Source of the DNA: JAGVSZ01 sp963747775
Lineage (GTDB): Bacteria; Pseudomonadota; Gammaproteobacteria; Burkholderiales; SG8-39
Assembly: GCA_963747775.1 (NCBI GenBank)
Contig: CAVVGT010000011.1
Location: 124,001-188,000 of the forward strand
DNA length: 64,000 bases
Direction: 5' to 3'
Shown: positions 17,889 through 27,046 of the stretch, piece after piece
Position numbering within the stretch: the first letter of the stretch is position 1
Layout: each line of letters begins with the position of its first letter
Notes under the pieces: model-generated
Databases searched by the model: none
What the model was told of the DNA's origin: nothing
The model's input: only the letters and a program-made list of their open reading frames with translations
Position numbers and translations under genes: made by a program

Positions 17889-18857
17889 CTAATGAGAATT
17901 CGCCCGGCGCGCCGGGGTGCGCGGCGACTTTAGCGCGGGCGCCTCGAGCGCGGCGAGATGGCGGCCGCCCTCGGCGAGCAGGAACGCCTTTAGCGCCTGG
18001 GCGACCGGAGACAGCCGCTTCCGCGCGAGGTGCACGACGTGCCACTTGCGCACAATAGGGAGCCCCGCAACGTCGAGGATGACGAGCCGTCGCGTCGCCA
18101 GTTCCAGGCCGACGGTGTGGAGCGACAGCAGCGAGATGCCCATGCCCGCGATCACCGCCTGCTTGATCGTCTCGTTCGAGGCCATCTCCATGCTCACCTT
18201 TAGCGGCAGCTTGTGCTCGGCGAACAGCCGCTCGAGCAGGCCGCGCGTGCCCGACCCCGGTTCGCGGATCGCGAACGTTTCCTCGGCCAGCCGTTCTAGC
18301 GGGATGCGACGTTGGTCCGCGAGCGGGTGATCGGGCGGCGCGATGATCACGTGCGGGTGCGGAGCGAAGCCCTCCGCGACGGTCGCAATGTTCTGCGGCG
18401 GCCGGCCCATGACCGCGAGGTCGACCTCGTTTCCCACGAGCAGCCCGATCATCGCCTCGCGATTGTCGACCTCCAGTTTCACCGCCACTCCGGGATGCGC
18501 TTTCAGGAACCGCCCGAGCAGCTCCGGCGCGAAGTACTTCGCGGTCGACACGAGCCCGATCGTGAGCCGACCCTGGGTGAGGCCCCGCATCCCGCCCAGG
18601 GCCTCCTCGGCGGCGCGCAGCTCGCGGTCGATCGCGTGGGCGCGCGCCTGCAGCTCCCGACCCGCCTCGGTGAGGTGGATCTTCTTGCCGATCTGCTCGA
18701 CCAGCGGCAGCCCGGCTTCGACCTCGAGGCTCTTGACCTGCATCGACACCGCCGGCTGACTGAGGTGCAGCTCCGCGGCCGCGCGCGAGAACGAGAGGTG
18801 GCGCGCAACCGCCTCGAAGACGCGCAGCTGGCGCAGGGTGACGCGACGCATCGGCAT
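17889..18857 (-). CDS. cbbR: LysR-type transcriptional regulator CbbR
   Basis: 322 residues: N-terminal helix-turn-helix (VTLRQLRVFEAVARHLSFSR and SQPAVSMQVKSLE) and a C-terminal effector domain. It is divergent from cbbL, the standard position for CbbR, which senses metabolites and activates the cbb operon. The second Met, six bases inside the annotated start, gives the more usual MRRVTLRQL opening. A LysR-type palindrome lies in the shared intergenic region. Confidence 0.93.
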   Translation of the reverse strand: MPMRRVTLRQLRVFEAVARHLSFSRAAAELHLSQPAVSMQVKSLEVEAGLPLVEQIGKKIHLTEAGRELQARAHAIDRELRAAEEALGGMRGLTQGRLTIGLVSTAKYFAPELLGRFLKAHPGVAVKLEVDNREAMIGLLVGNEVDLAVMGRPPQNIATVAEGFAPHPHVIIAPPDHPLADQRRIPLERLAEETFAIREPGSGTRGLLERLFAEHKLPLKVSMEMASNETIKQAVIAGMGISLLSLHTVGLELATRRLVILDVAGLPIVRKWHVVHLARKRLSPVAQALKAFLLAEGGRHLAALEAPALKSPRTPARRANSH

Positions 18858-18889
18858 GGCCGGGCCTTTCGGCGATGTATCAGGGAAAG

Positions 18890-18932
18890 CTTATCAAATG
18901 CATAAGAAACCGTGACTATCTCTTATGTATTG
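18890..18932 (+). promoter_or_regulatory. CbbR operator region upstream of cbbL
   Basis: CTTAT-N7-ATAAG at 18890-18906 is a perfect inverted repeat with the T-N11-A core of LysR boxes. A second copy of the half-site CTTAT begins at 922 (18922), exactly 32 bp further, i.e. on the same face of the helix, followed by the imperfect partner ATTG. This matches the recognition-site plus activation-site layout of LysR promoters. It is 55-97 bp before the cbbL start. Confidence 0.75.
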
Positions 18933-18986
18933 GCACCTCTACAGTCCGGGCATCGCGAACGCGTGCCAACGAACCGGAGAAGACCG

Positions 18987-20408
18987 ATGGGCAAGGCCTA
19001 CAGCGCCGGCGTCAAGGAGTACCGGCACACCTACTGGGAACCCGACTACCAGGTGAAGGACACCGACCTTCTCGCCTGCTTCAAGATCACGCCGCAGGCG
19101 GGTGTGCCGCGCGAGGAAGCCGCCGCCGCCGTCGCTGCCGAATCCTCCACCGGGACGTGGACCACCGTCTGGACCGACCTGCTGACCGACCTCGAGCACT
19201 ACAAGGGCCGCGCCTTCCGCATCGAGGACGTGCCCGGCGACGACACCTGCTTCTACGCCTTCATCGCCTACCCGATCGACCTCTTCGAGGAAGGATCGGT
19301 GGTGAACGTGTTCACCTCGCTCGTCGGCAACGTGTTCGGCTTCAAGGCGATCCGCGCGCTGCGCCTCGAGGACGTGCGCTTCCCGATCGCCTACGTGATG
19401 ACCTGCGGCGGTCCGCCGCACGGCATCCAGGTCGAGCGCGACAAGATGGACAAGTACGGCCGGCCGCTGCTCGGCTGCACCATCAAGCCGAAACTCGGCC
19501 TGTCGGCGAAGAACTACGGCCGCGCGGTATACGAGTGCCTGCGCGGCGGGCTCGACTTCACCAAGGACGACGAGAACGTCAACTCGCAGCCGTTCATGCG
19601 CTGGCGCGACCGCTTCGGCTTCGTCGCCGCGGCGATCCGCAAGGCCGAGGCCGAGACCGGCGAGCGCAAGGGCCACTACCTGAACGTGACTGCGCCGACG
19701 CCCGAGGAGATGTACAAGCGCGCCGCGTTCGCCAAGGAGCTCGGCATGCCGATCGTCATGCACGACTTCCTCACCGGCGGCTTCTGCGCGAACACCGGGC
19801 TCGCGAACTGGTGCCGCGAGAACGGCATGCTGCTGCACATCCATCGCGCGATGCATGCGGTGATCGACCGCGACCGCCACCACGGCATCCACTTCCGCGT
19901 GCTGCTCAAGGCGCTGCGGCTCTCGGGGGGCGATCACCTGCACACCGGCACGGTGGTCGGCAAGCTCGAAGGCGACCGGCAGGCGACGCTCGGCTGGATC
20001 GACCTCCTGCGCGAGCGCTACGTCAAGGAGGACCGCTCGCGCGGGATCTTCTTCGATCAGGACTGGGGCTCGATGCCCGGTGCATTCGCGGTGGCTTCCG
20101 GCGGCATCCACGTGTGGCACATGCCGGCGCTGCTCTCGATCTTCGGCGACGACGCGGTGTTCCAGTTCGGCGGCGGCACGCTCGGCCACCCCTGGGGCAA
20201 CGCGGCGGGCGCCGCGGCGAACCGGGTCGCGCTCGAGGCCTGCGTCGAGGCGCGCAACCAGGGCCGTGACCTCGAGCGCGAAGGCAAGGAGATCCTGGTC
20301 GCGGCGGCCCGGTCGAGCCCGGAGCTCAAGGCCGCGATGGAGACCTGGAAAGAGATTAAGTTCGAATTCGACACCGTCGATACGCTCGACGTCGCAAGAG
20401 CGGCATAG
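18987..20408 (+). CDS. cbbL: RuBisCO large subunit, Form IA
   Basis: 473 residues from the ATG at 18987; an in-frame opening 25 codons earlier has no family match and would overlap the operator region. Catalytic elements are intact: TIKPKLGLS, the carbamylated lysine in DFTKDDENVNSQ, IHRAMHAV, and loop 6 as GTVVGKLEG. The N-terminus MGKAYSAGVKEYRHTYWEP and the SLVGNVFGFKA region are those of green-type Form IA of proteobacteria, not the red-type IC/ID form found in Cupriavidus. The protein fixes CO2 onto ribulose-1,5-bisphosphate as part of an L8S8 enzyme with CbbS. Confidence 0.98.
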   Translation: MGKAYSAGVKEYRHTYWEPDYQVKDTDLLACFKITPQAGVPREEAAAAVAAESSTGTWTTVWTDLLTDLEHYKGRAFRIEDVPGDDTCFYAFIAYPIDLFEEGSVVNVFTSLVGNVFGFKAIRALRLEDVRFPIAYVMTCGGPPHGIQVERDKMDKYGRPLLGCTIKPKLGLSAKNYGRAVYECLRGGLDFTKDDENVNSQPFMRWRDRFGFVAAAIRKAEAETGERKGHYLNVTAPTPEEMYKRAAFAKELGMPIVMHDFLTGGFCANTGLANWCRENGMLLHIHRAMHAVIDRDRHHGIHFRVLLKALRLSGGDHLHTGTVVGKLEGDRQATLGWIDLLRERYVKEDRSRGIFFDQDWGSMPGAFAVASGGIHVWHMPALLSIFGDDAVFQFGGGTLGHPWGNAAGAAANRVALEACVEARNQGRDLEREGKEILVAAARSSPELKAAMETWKEIKFEFDTVDTLDVARAA

Positions 20409-20417
20409 GAGAACGGC

Positions 20418-20780
20418 ATGAGCACCGCTACGATGCAGGATTACAAGTCGAGCCTGGGCGACCCGGCGAGCCGCAGGTTCGGGACGTTCTCCTACCTGCC
20501 GGCGATGTCACCGGAGCGCATGCGGGCGCAGGTCGACTATCTCGTGCAGCGCGGCTGGTCGCCGGCGATCGAGCACACCGAGCCGCAAAACGCGGACGGC
20601 TCGTACTGGTACATGTGGAAGCTGCCGATGTTCGGCGAGACGCGCGCGGAGCAAGTGCTCGCTGAGGCGGCGGCGTGCCACAAAGCCCACCCCGGCAATC
20701 ACGTCCGTCTGGTCGGCTACGACAAGCGGAAGCAGACGCAGGGCGCGGCGATGGTGATCTACCGCGGCCGGGCGGTGTAG
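20418..20780 (+). CDS. cbbS: RuBisCO small subunit, Form IA
   Basis: 120 residues, 9 bp after cbbL. The N-terminus MQDYKSSLGDPASRRFGTF has the short insertion usual for the non-carboxysomal (IAq) branch, and the HYWYMWKLPMFGE-type segment reads SYWYMWKLPMFGE here. No carboxysome shell genes and no CbbQ/CbbO activase genes are present in the window, consistent with a cytosolic enzyme. Confidence 0.97.
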   Translation: MSTATMQDYKSSLGDPASRRFGTFSYLPAMSPERMRAQVDYLVQRGWSPAIEHTEPQNADGSYWYMWKLPMFGETRAEQVLAEAAACHKAHPGNHVRLVGYDKRKQTQGAAMVIYRGRAV

Positions 20781-20898
20781 ACCCGGGCGCCGCTGCCTTT
20801 TATCGGAGATCAATTCACTGCCGCGCGCAGGGCTGCACCATTCCCGGCTCGGCGGGTGAAGGCGTCAAAACCGGACCACGAATCGCGAGGAGACCTGG

Positions 20899-21684
20899 AT
20901 GAACCTGCAAGCGCTGATCTTCGACGTCGATGGCACGCTGGCCGACACGGAGGAAACGCATCGCCAGGCGTTCAACGCCGCCTTCATCCAGTTCGAGCTG
21001 TGGTGGGACTGGGGTCCGCAGCAGTATGCCGAGCTCCTTAACATCTCCGGCGGGAAGGAGCGCGTCGCGCGTTACGTCGAGACCCTCGATGTGGCCGCGT
21101 CCGAGCGCTCGCGCCTCCAGCAGCTCGTCCCGGCGATCCACCGCGAGAAGACGCGACTGTTCACCGAGCTGATCGCCGACGGGCGCGCGCGGTTCCGCCC
21201 CGGCGTCGCGCGGCTGATCCGCGAAGCGAAGCAGGCGGGCGTGCGGCTCGCGCTCGCGTCGACCACGACCGCCGCGAACGTCGAAGCGCTGATCGCCTCG
21301 AACCTCGGGCCCGAGTCCTTGCGCGACTTCGCGGTGATCGCCTGCGCCGACCAGGTCGAGGCGAAGAAACCCGCGCCCGATCTCTACAACCTCGCGCTGG
21401 CGGAGCTCGGGGTGCCAGCGCCCTCCTGCGTCGCGTTCGAGGACTCCGGCAATGGCGTGCAGGCCGCGAAGGCCGCCGGTCTCTTCACCGTCGTCACGCC
21501 CACGCTGTGGACCGCGACGCAGGACTTCCGCGGCGCGGACCTGGTGCTGCACAGCCTCGGCGATCCTCGTTCGCCGGTCGACGCCGCCGCGCAGGAGCGG
21601 ATCGGGGCGAAGTGGCTGACGCTCGCCGCGCTGACGCGGCTGCACGCCGCCGCGTCGGGCGGATCGCTCGAGCGGGCGGCCTGA
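20899..21684 (+). CDS. cbbY: CbbY-type HAD sugar phosphatase
   Basis: 261 residues. HAD motif I is FDVDGTLADTEETH at residue 8, motif II is in LALASTTT, motif III is the Lys in EAKKPAPDLY, and motif IV is AFEDSGNG. CbbY removes xylulose-1,5-bisphosphate, an inhibitory RuBisCO by-product. It is 118 bp after cbbS, a gap with no other feature. An RBS-like AGGAG lies before the start. Confidence 0.93.
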   Translation: MNLQALIFDVDGTLADTEETHRQAFNAAFIQFELWWDWGPQQYAELLNISGGKERVARYVETLDVAASERSRLQQLVPAIHREKTRLFTELIADGRARFRPGVARLIREAKQAGVRLALASTTTAANVEALIASNLGPESLRDFAVIACADQVEAKKPAPDLYNLALAELGVPAPSCVAFEDSGNGVQAAKAAGLFTVVTPTLWTATQDFRGADLVLHSLGDPRSPVDAAAQERIGAKWLTLAALTRLHAAASGGSLERAA

Positions 21685-21711
21685 CGGCGCGCCGGTCGGG
21701 GAGGCACAAGG

Positions 21712-22776
21712 ATGGTTGCGCGCGAGAAGACGCTCACCGAGTTCATCATGGAGGAGCAGCGCCGCGCGCCGCAGGCGACCGGCGACTTCACCGCGCTCCT
21801 CAACCACATCCGGATCGCGTGCAAGCGCGTCGGCTTCCTGGTTGGCCGCGGCGCGCTTGGCGGCGCGGGCACGACGAACGTGCAGGGCGAGGGGCAGATG
21901 AAGCTCGACGTCGGCGCGAACGACATCTTTCTGCGCACTCTCGAATATGGCGGGCATCTCGCCGGCATGGTGTCCGAGGAGATGGAAGCGCCCTACCAGA
22001 TCCCCGACGTCTATCCGCGCGGCAAGTATCTGCTCGCGTTCGACCCGCTCGACGGCTCGTCGAACATCGACGTGAACGTCTCCGTCGGCAGCATCTTCTC
22101 GGTGCTGCGCGCGCCATCCGGCGTCGATCGGCCCCAGGCCGGCGACTTTCTGCAGCCGGGCACGCAGCAGGTCTGCGCCGGCTACGCGATCTACGGGCCC
22201 ACGACGATGCTCGTGCTCTCCCTGGGGCGCGGCACGCACGGCTTCACGCTCGATCGCGGGTTCGGCGAATTCATCCTCACGCATCCCGGCATGCGCATCC
22301 CGGACGACACGCGAGAGTTCGCGATCAACACGTCGAACGAGCGGTTCTGGGAGGCGCCCGTAAAGCGCTACGTCGCCGAGTGCGTGTCGGGACGAAGCGG
22401 CCCGCGCGGCGCCGACTTCAACATGCGCTGGATCGCCTCGCTCGTCGCCGAAGTCCACCGCATCCTGGTGCGCGGCGGCCTGTTCATGTATCCGAAGGAC
22501 ACGAAGGACCCGGCAAAGGCCGGGCGACTGCGCCTGCTCTACGAGGCGAACCCGATGGCGATGATCGTCGAGCAGGCGGGCGGCGCGGCTTCGACCGGAC
22601 GGGGCACGATCCGGGACGTGCAGCCGACCGACCTGCACGAGCGCGTGCCGGTGATTCTCGGCTCGAAGAACGAGGTCGAGCGCATCGAGCGCTACCATCA
22701 GGAGCACGCGGCCGGTCTCGACCAGCCGTACACGTCGCCGCTCTTCCGGGAGCGGTCGCTCTTCGTGCCGTCGTGA
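21712..22776 (+). CDS. cbbF: Class I fructose-1,6-bisphosphatase
   Basis: 354 residues. The metal-binding core is EEMEAPY followed by LLAFDPLDGSSNIDVNVSVG. The C-terminal substrate pocket is visible as ARLRLLYEANPMAMIVEQAGG in the form GRLRLLYEANPMAMIVEQ. It produces fructose-6-phosphate (and in many autotrophs also sedoheptulose-7-phosphate) for regeneration of ribulose bisphosphate. It lies 27 bp after cbbY and is followed by two hairpins. Confidence 0.95.
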   Translation: MVAREKTLTEFIMEEQRRAPQATGDFTALLNHIRIACKRVGFLVGRGALGGAGTTNVQGEGQMKLDVGANDIFLRTLEYGGHLAGMVSEEMEAPYQIPDVYPRGKYLLAFDPLDGSSNIDVNVSVGSIFSVLRAPSGVDRPQAGDFLQPGTQQVCAGYAIYGPTTMLVLSLGRGTHGFTLDRGFGEFILTHPGMRIPDDTREFAINTSNERFWEAPVKRYVAECVSGRSGPRGADFNMRWIASLVAEVHRILVRGGLFMYPKDTKDPAKAGRLRLLYEANPMAMIVEQAGGAASTGRGTIRDVQPTDLHERVPVILGSKNEVERIERYHQEHAAGLDQPYTSPLFRERSLFVPS

Positions 22777-22796
22777 GGTTGATGTGGAAGTGCTAG

Positions 22797-22852
22797 CCAA
22801 GGGGGGCCGAGTTGGGGAGCGAAGGGTCCCAACCCTTCGCTTGGCCCCCTTG
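22797..22852 (+). repeat. Composite intercistronic hairpin between cbbF and cbbP (first)
   Basis: An inner perfect 9-bp stem (GCGAAGGGT at 22819-22827 with ACCCTTCGC at 22832-22840, CCCA loop) sits within an outer arm AAGGGGGGCC (22799-22808) facing GGCCCCCTT (22843-22851) with one bulged G. No T-run follows. Its GAGTTGGGGAGC segment resembles the elements at 30.97 and 60.8 kb. Confidence 0.75.
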
Positions 22853-22872
22853 ACCATCCCCCAATCCTGGTG

Positions 22873-22898
22873 AACAAGTCCGGCGTGGCGGGCTTGTT
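22873..22898 (+). repeat. Second intercistronic hairpin between cbbF and cbbP
   Basis: AACAAG (22873-22878) pairs with CTTGTT (22893-22898), continuing inward through one G-T wobble and three GC pairs to a 6-base loop. It ends 12 bp before the cbbP start, so it probably forms in the mRNA just ahead of the ribosome site. Confidence 0.65.
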
Positions 22899-22910
22899 GG
22901 GAGATCGCTA

Positions 22911-23822
22911 ATGTCGACCAAGCATCCCATCATCGCCGTCACCGGTTCGTCCGGTGCGGGCACCTCGTCGATCACCCGCACGTTTCAGTACATCTTCGAG
23001 CGCGAAGGCATCAAAGCGGCGATCGCGGAGGGCGACTCGTTCCATCGCTACGACCGCAAGGGAATGAAGGTCGCGATGGCCGAGGCGGCGAAGCAGGGCA
23101 ACGCCCACTTCAGCCACTTCGGCCCGGAGGCGAACCTCTTCGAGACGCTCGAGGAGCTGTTTCGCGGCTACGGCGAGAGCGGCGCCGGACGGCTGCGCAA
23201 GTACCTGCACAACGAGGAGGAGGCCGGGCGGTATCGCCAGGAGCCGGGCACTTTCACCCCATGGGAGGAGATCCCGCACGGCACCGATCTCCTGTACTAC
23301 GAGGGCCTGCACGGCGCGGTGGCCACCGGCAACGTGGACGTCGCGCGGTACGCCGACCTCATCGTCGGGGTGGTGCCGATCATCAACTTGGAGTGGATCC
23401 AGAAGCTCCACCGCGACAAGTCGATGCGCGGGTACTCGACCGAAGCGGTGGTCGACACGGTCCTGCGGCGGATGCCCGATTACGTGAACTTCATCTGCCC
23501 GCAGTTCTCCCGCACGCACATCAACTTCCAGCGCGTGCCGACGGTCGACACGTCGAACCCGTTCATCGCGCGCTGGATCCCCTCGGCGGACGAGAGCTTC
23601 GTGGTCATCCGCTTCGCGAACCCGAAGGGCATCGATTTCCCGTATCTCCTGTCGATGATCGACGATGCGTTCATGTCGCGCGCGAACGTGATCGTGGTGC
23701 CCGGCGGCAAGATGGAGCTCGCGCTGCAGCTCATCCTCACGCCGCTGATCCTCAAGCTGGTCGATGCGCGGCGCCGGACGCTCGGCGTGCCCGCGCCGAA
23801 GGCGTCCGCCACCGTCCCGTGA
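22911..23822 (+). CDS. cbbP: Phosphoribulokinase (class I, proteobacterial)
   Basis: 303 residues. The P-loop is GSSGAGTSS near residue 12. The N-terminal IAEGDSFHRYDRKGM and the substrate region YEGLHGAV are typical of the octameric proteobacterial enzyme. It makes ribulose-1,5-bisphosphate from ribulose-5-phosphate and ATP, the step unique to the Calvin cycle together with RuBisCO. Separated from cbbF by 134 bp holding two hairpins. Confidence 0.96.
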   Translation: MSTKHPIIAVTGSSGAGTSSITRTFQYIFEREGIKAAIAEGDSFHRYDRKGMKVAMAEAAKQGNAHFSHFGPEANLFETLEELFRGYGESGAGRLRKYLHNEEEAGRYRQEPGTFTPWEEIPHGTDLLYYEGLHGAVATGNVDVARYADLIVGVVPIINLEWIQKLHRDKSMRGYSTEAVVDTVLRRMPDYVNFICPQFSRTHINFQRVPTVDTSNPFIARWIPSADESFVVIRFANPKGIDFPYLLSMIDDAFMSRANVIVVPGGKMELALQLILTPLILKLVDARRRTLGVPAPKASATVP

Positions 23823-23913
23823 TTCGCCCAATCGGCGCTCGGCGTGGAAAAACCCGCCCGCTTCCGCGATAATCACAATCTTCCGCCCCGCCCGACCCTC
23901 CGGATCCGTCGCC

Positions 23914-25932
23914 ATGAGCACCTCTGCAGCAGCCGTCGCGCCCGCCGCCATCGAGCGCGACATGGCGAACGCCATCCGCGCGCTCGCGATGGACGCGGTC
24001 CAGAAGGCGAACTCCGGCCATCCCGGCATGCCGATGGGCATGGCCGAGATCGCGGTCGCGCTGTGGAACCGCCATCTGCGCCACAACCCGGCGAATCCCG
24101 CGTGGGCCGACCGCGACCGCTTCGTGCTGTCGAACGGCCACGGTTCGATGCTGCTCTACGCGCTGCTGCACCTCACCGGATACGACCTCCCGATCGCGGA
24201 GATCGAGCGCTTCCGGCAGCTGCACTCGAAGACCCCGGGGCATCCCGAGCTCGGTTGTGCGCCCGGCATCGAGACGACCACCGGGCCGCTCGGGCAGGGG
24301 CTCGCGAACGCGGTCGGACTGGCGATCGCGGAGCGCATCCTCGCCGCCGAGTTCAACCGGCCGTTCTTCGAGGTCGTCAACCATCACACCTACGTCTTCC
24401 TCGGCGACGGCTGCCTGATGGAGGGCATCTCGCATGAGGCGTGCTCGCTCGCCGGCGTGCTGGGCCTCGGCAAGCTGATCGCGCTGTACGACGACAACGG
24501 CATCTCGATCGACGGCCACGTCGAGGGCTGGTTCCGCGACGACACGCCCAAGCGCTTCGAGGCGTACGGCTGGCACGTCGTGCCGCACGTCGACGGGCAC
24601 GACGTCGCGGCCGTGGACGCGGCGATCCGCGCCGCGCAGGCGGTCACGGACCGGCCCAGCCTCGTCTGCTGCAAGACCGTCATCGGCAAGGGCGCGCCGC
24701 ACAAGGCGGGATCGCACGACGCCCACGGCGCGCCGCTCGGCGAGAAGGAAGTGGCGGCGACGCGCGAGGCGATCGGCTGGCCGTATCCGCCGTTCGAGAT
24801 TCCGGCCCACGTCTACGCGGGCTGGGACGCGCGCACGCGCGGCGCCCAGCTCGAGGCCCAGTGGCGCGAGCGATTTGCGGGCTACGAGGCGAAGTACCCG
24901 GAGCTCGCGGCCGAGCTCCGGCGGCGAATGGCGGGCGAGCTGCCCGAGAACTGGCGCGCGGCGACGCGTGATCTTGTAGCCGCGATCGACGCCAAGGCCG
25001 AGACGATCGCGACACGCAAGGCGTCGCAGAACGCGATCGAGGGGCTGGGGAAGCACCTGCCGGAGCTCGTCGGCGGCTCGGCCGACCTCGCCGGCTCCAA
25101 CCTCACGCTGTGGTCCGGCTCGAAGAGCATCGGGCACGACGACGGCGGCAACTACGTGCACTACGGGGTGCGCGAGTTCGGCATGAGCGCGATCGTCAAC
25201 GGGCTCGCGCTCCACGGCGGCGTGATTCCCTACGGCGGCACGTTCCTGGTGTTCTCGGACTACGCGCGCAACGCGCTGCGCGTCGCGTCGATCATGAAGG
25301 TCCGCTCGATCTTCGTGTTCACGCACGACTCGATCGGGCTGGGCGAGGACGGGCCGACCCACCAGTCGGTCGAGCACGTCGCGAGCCTGCGTCTCGTCCC
25401 GGGCATGGATCTCTGGCGGCCGTGCGACACGGTCGAGTCGATGGTCGCGTGGATCGCGGCGATCGAGCGCAGGGAGGGCCCGTCGTCGCTCGTCTTCTCG
25501 CGCCAGAACGTGGCGTTCCAGAAACGCGCACCGGCGACAATCGACGCTATCCGTCGCGGCGGCTACGTGCTCGCCGATGCGCCCGGTGCGCGAGCAGTGA
25601 TCATCGCGACGGGTTCCGAAGTGCCCCTCGCCACCGGCGCGCGGACGAAGCTCGCGGAGGAAGGAATCCCCGTGCGCGTCGTCTCGATGCCATCGACCGA
25701 AGTGTTCGACCGTCAGGACGGCCCTTATCGCGAGAGCGTGCTGCCGAAGGGCGTGCCGCGCGTCGCGGTCGAAGCCGGCGTGACCGACTATTGGCGCAAG
25801 TACGTCGGCCTCGAGGGCGAGGTCGTCGGGATCGACCGCTTCGGCGAGTCGGCGCCCGGTCCCGAGCTGTTCAAGTTCTTCGGCTTTACCGTCGACAATG
25901 TCGTCGCTGCGGTGAAGCGCGCGATCGGTTAG
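23914..25932 (+). CDS. cbbT: Transketolase
   Basis: 672 residues from the ATG at 23914; a longer in-frame opening runs back into cbbP and has no family match. Thiamine-diphosphate binding is seen at FLGDGCLMEGISHEA, the N-terminus has KANSGHPGMPMGMA, and the pyrimidine domain carries GEDGPTHQSVEH. The C-terminal domain ends with FGFTVDNVV. It interconverts the 2-carbon units needed to regenerate ribulose-5-phosphate. Confidence 0.96.
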   Translation: MSTSAAAVAPAAIERDMANAIRALAMDAVQKANSGHPGMPMGMAEIAVALWNRHLRHNPANPAWADRDRFVLSNGHGSMLLYALLHLTGYDLPIAEIERFRQLHSKTPGHPELGCAPGIETTTGPLGQGLANAVGLAIAERILAAEFNRPFFEVVNHHTYVFLGDGCLMEGISHEACSLAGVLGLGKLIALYDDNGISIDGHVEGWFRDDTPKRFEAYGWHVVPHVDGHDVAAVDAAIRAAQAVTDRPSLVCCKTVIGKGAPHKAGSHDAHGAPLGEKEVAATREAIGWPYPPFEIPAHVYAGWDARTRGAQLEAQWRERFAGYEAKYPELAAELRRRMAGELPENWRAATRDLVAAIDAKAETIATRKASQNAIEGLGKHLPELVGGSADLAGSNLTLWSGSKSIGHDDGGNYVHYGVREFGMSAIVNGLALHGGVIPYGGTFLVFSDYARNALRVASIMKVRSIFVFTHDSIGLGEDGPTHQSVEHVASLRLVPGMDLWRPCDTVESMVAWIAAIERREGPSSLVFSRQNVAFQKRAPATIDAIRRGGYVLADAPGARAVIIATGSEVPLATGARTKLAEEGIPVRVVSMPSTEVFDRQDGPYRESVLPKGVPRVAVEAGVTDYWRKYVGLEGEVVGIDRFGESAPGPELFKFFGFTVDNVVAAVKRAIG

Positions 25933-25951
25933 AAATTCTCAGGAGCGGAGC

Positions 25952-26989
25952 ATGCCCATCAAAGTCGCCATCAATGGCTACGGCCGCATCGGCCGCAACA
26001 TCCTGCGCGCCCACTACGAGGGCGGCAAGAAGCACGACCTCCAGATCGTCGCGCTCAACGACCTCGGCGACGCGCAAACCAACGCCCACCTGACCAAGTA
26101 CGACACCGCGCACGGCCGCTTCCCCGGCGCCGTAGAGGTGGACGGCGACTTTCTAGTGGTGAACGGCGACCGGATACGCGTCTGCGCCCTGAGGGATCCG
26201 GCCCAGCTGCCGTGGAAGGAGCTCGGCGTCGACGTGGTCCTCGAATGCACCGGGCTCTTCACCAGCAAAGCCAAGAACTCGGCGCACATAACCGCCGGCG
26301 CCAAGAAGGTGATCATCTCGGCGCCGGGCGACAAGGACGTCGATGCGACGGTCGTCTACGGCGTCAACCACGGGGTCTTGAAGGCCGCGCACACGGTGAT
26401 CTCGAACGCCTCGTGCACCACCAACTGCCTCGCACCGCTCGTGAAGGCGCTGCACGACCGCATCGGCGTCGTGAACGGTCTCATGACGACGATTCACGCC
26501 TACACGAACGACCAGGTCCTGACCGACGTCTTCCACAAGGACCTGCGCCGGGCACGCTCGGCGACGATGTCGATGATCCCGACCAAGACCGGCGCCGCGG
26601 CGGCGGTCGGGCTCGTGCTGCCCGAGCTGAACGGGAAGCTCGATGGCTACGCGATGCGCGTCCCCACGATCAACGTCTCGGTCGTTGACCTCGCGTTCGT
26701 GGCGAAGCGGGCGACCACGGTCGACGAGGTGAATGCGGCGGTGAAGCAGGCGGCAGACACCGATCTCAAGGGCATCCTGGTCTATAACAAGGACCCGCTC
26801 GTCTCGATCGACTTCAACCACCACCCGGCCTCGTCCATCTTCGACGCGACGCTGACCAAAGTGTCCGAGGGGACCCTGGTGAAGGTGTGCTCCTGGTACG
26901 ACAACGAGTGGGGCTTCTCGAACCGGATGCTCGACACGACGGTCGCCTTCATGAAGGCAGGGGCGGCCGCCGCGAAGGCCGCCGCGTAG
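25952..26989 (+). CDS. cbbG: Glyceraldehyde-3-phosphate dehydrogenase
   Basis: 345 residues, type I GAPDH. NAD(P)-binding start is INGYGRIGRNILRA; the catalytic cysteine is in ISNASCTTNCLAPL; the C-terminus has SWYDNEWGFSNRML. It reduces 1,3-bisphosphoglycerate in the reductive pentose phosphate cycle. The gene follows cbbT by 19 bp, so cotranscription is likely. Confidence 0.96.
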   Translation: MPIKVAINGYGRIGRNILRAHYEGGKKHDLQIVALNDLGDAQTNAHLTKYDTAHGRFPGAVEVDGDFLVVNGDRIRVCALRDPAQLPWKELGVDVVLECTGLFTSKAKNSAHITAGAKKVIISAPGDKDVDATVVYGVNHGVLKAAHTVISNASCTTNCLAPLVKALHDRIGVVNGLMTTIHAYTNDQVLTDVFHKDLRRARSATMSMIPTKTGAAAAVGLVLPELNGKLDGYAMRVPTINVSVVDLAFVAKRATTVDEVNAAVKQAADTDLKGILVYNKDPLVSIDFNHHPASSIFDATLTKVSEGTLVKVCSWYDNEWGFSNRMLDTTVAFMKAGAAAAKAAA

Positions 26990-26995
26990 CAACAC

Positions 26996-27019
26996 TGGGC
27001 GCCGCGCCTGCGGCGCCCA
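26996..27019 (+). promoter_or_regulatory. Hairpin between cbbG and cbbK
   Basis: A perfect 10-bp stem (TGGGCGCCGC at 26996-27005, GCGGCGCCCA at 27010-27019) with loop GCCT begins 7 bp after the cbbG stop. It is not followed by a T-run; TATATT at about 27025 could be a -10 for a secondary promoter. It may act as a partial terminator or 3' stabiliser. Confidence 0.65.
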
Positions 27020-27046
27020 CCCGCTATATTTCGCCGCCCCGCAGTC

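Noticed and set aside
18912..18986. 25-codon N-terminal extension of CbbL
   Set aside because: It lacks family similarity and would overlap the CbbR operator; the ATG at 18987 gives the normal Form IA start.
20815..22857. 680-codon open frame on the minus strand opposite cbbY and cbbF
   Set aside because: It is the mirror of two clearly recognisable genes. Its translation is low-complexity Arg/Ala/Asp-rich sequence with no domain, typical of antisense frames in GC-rich DNA.
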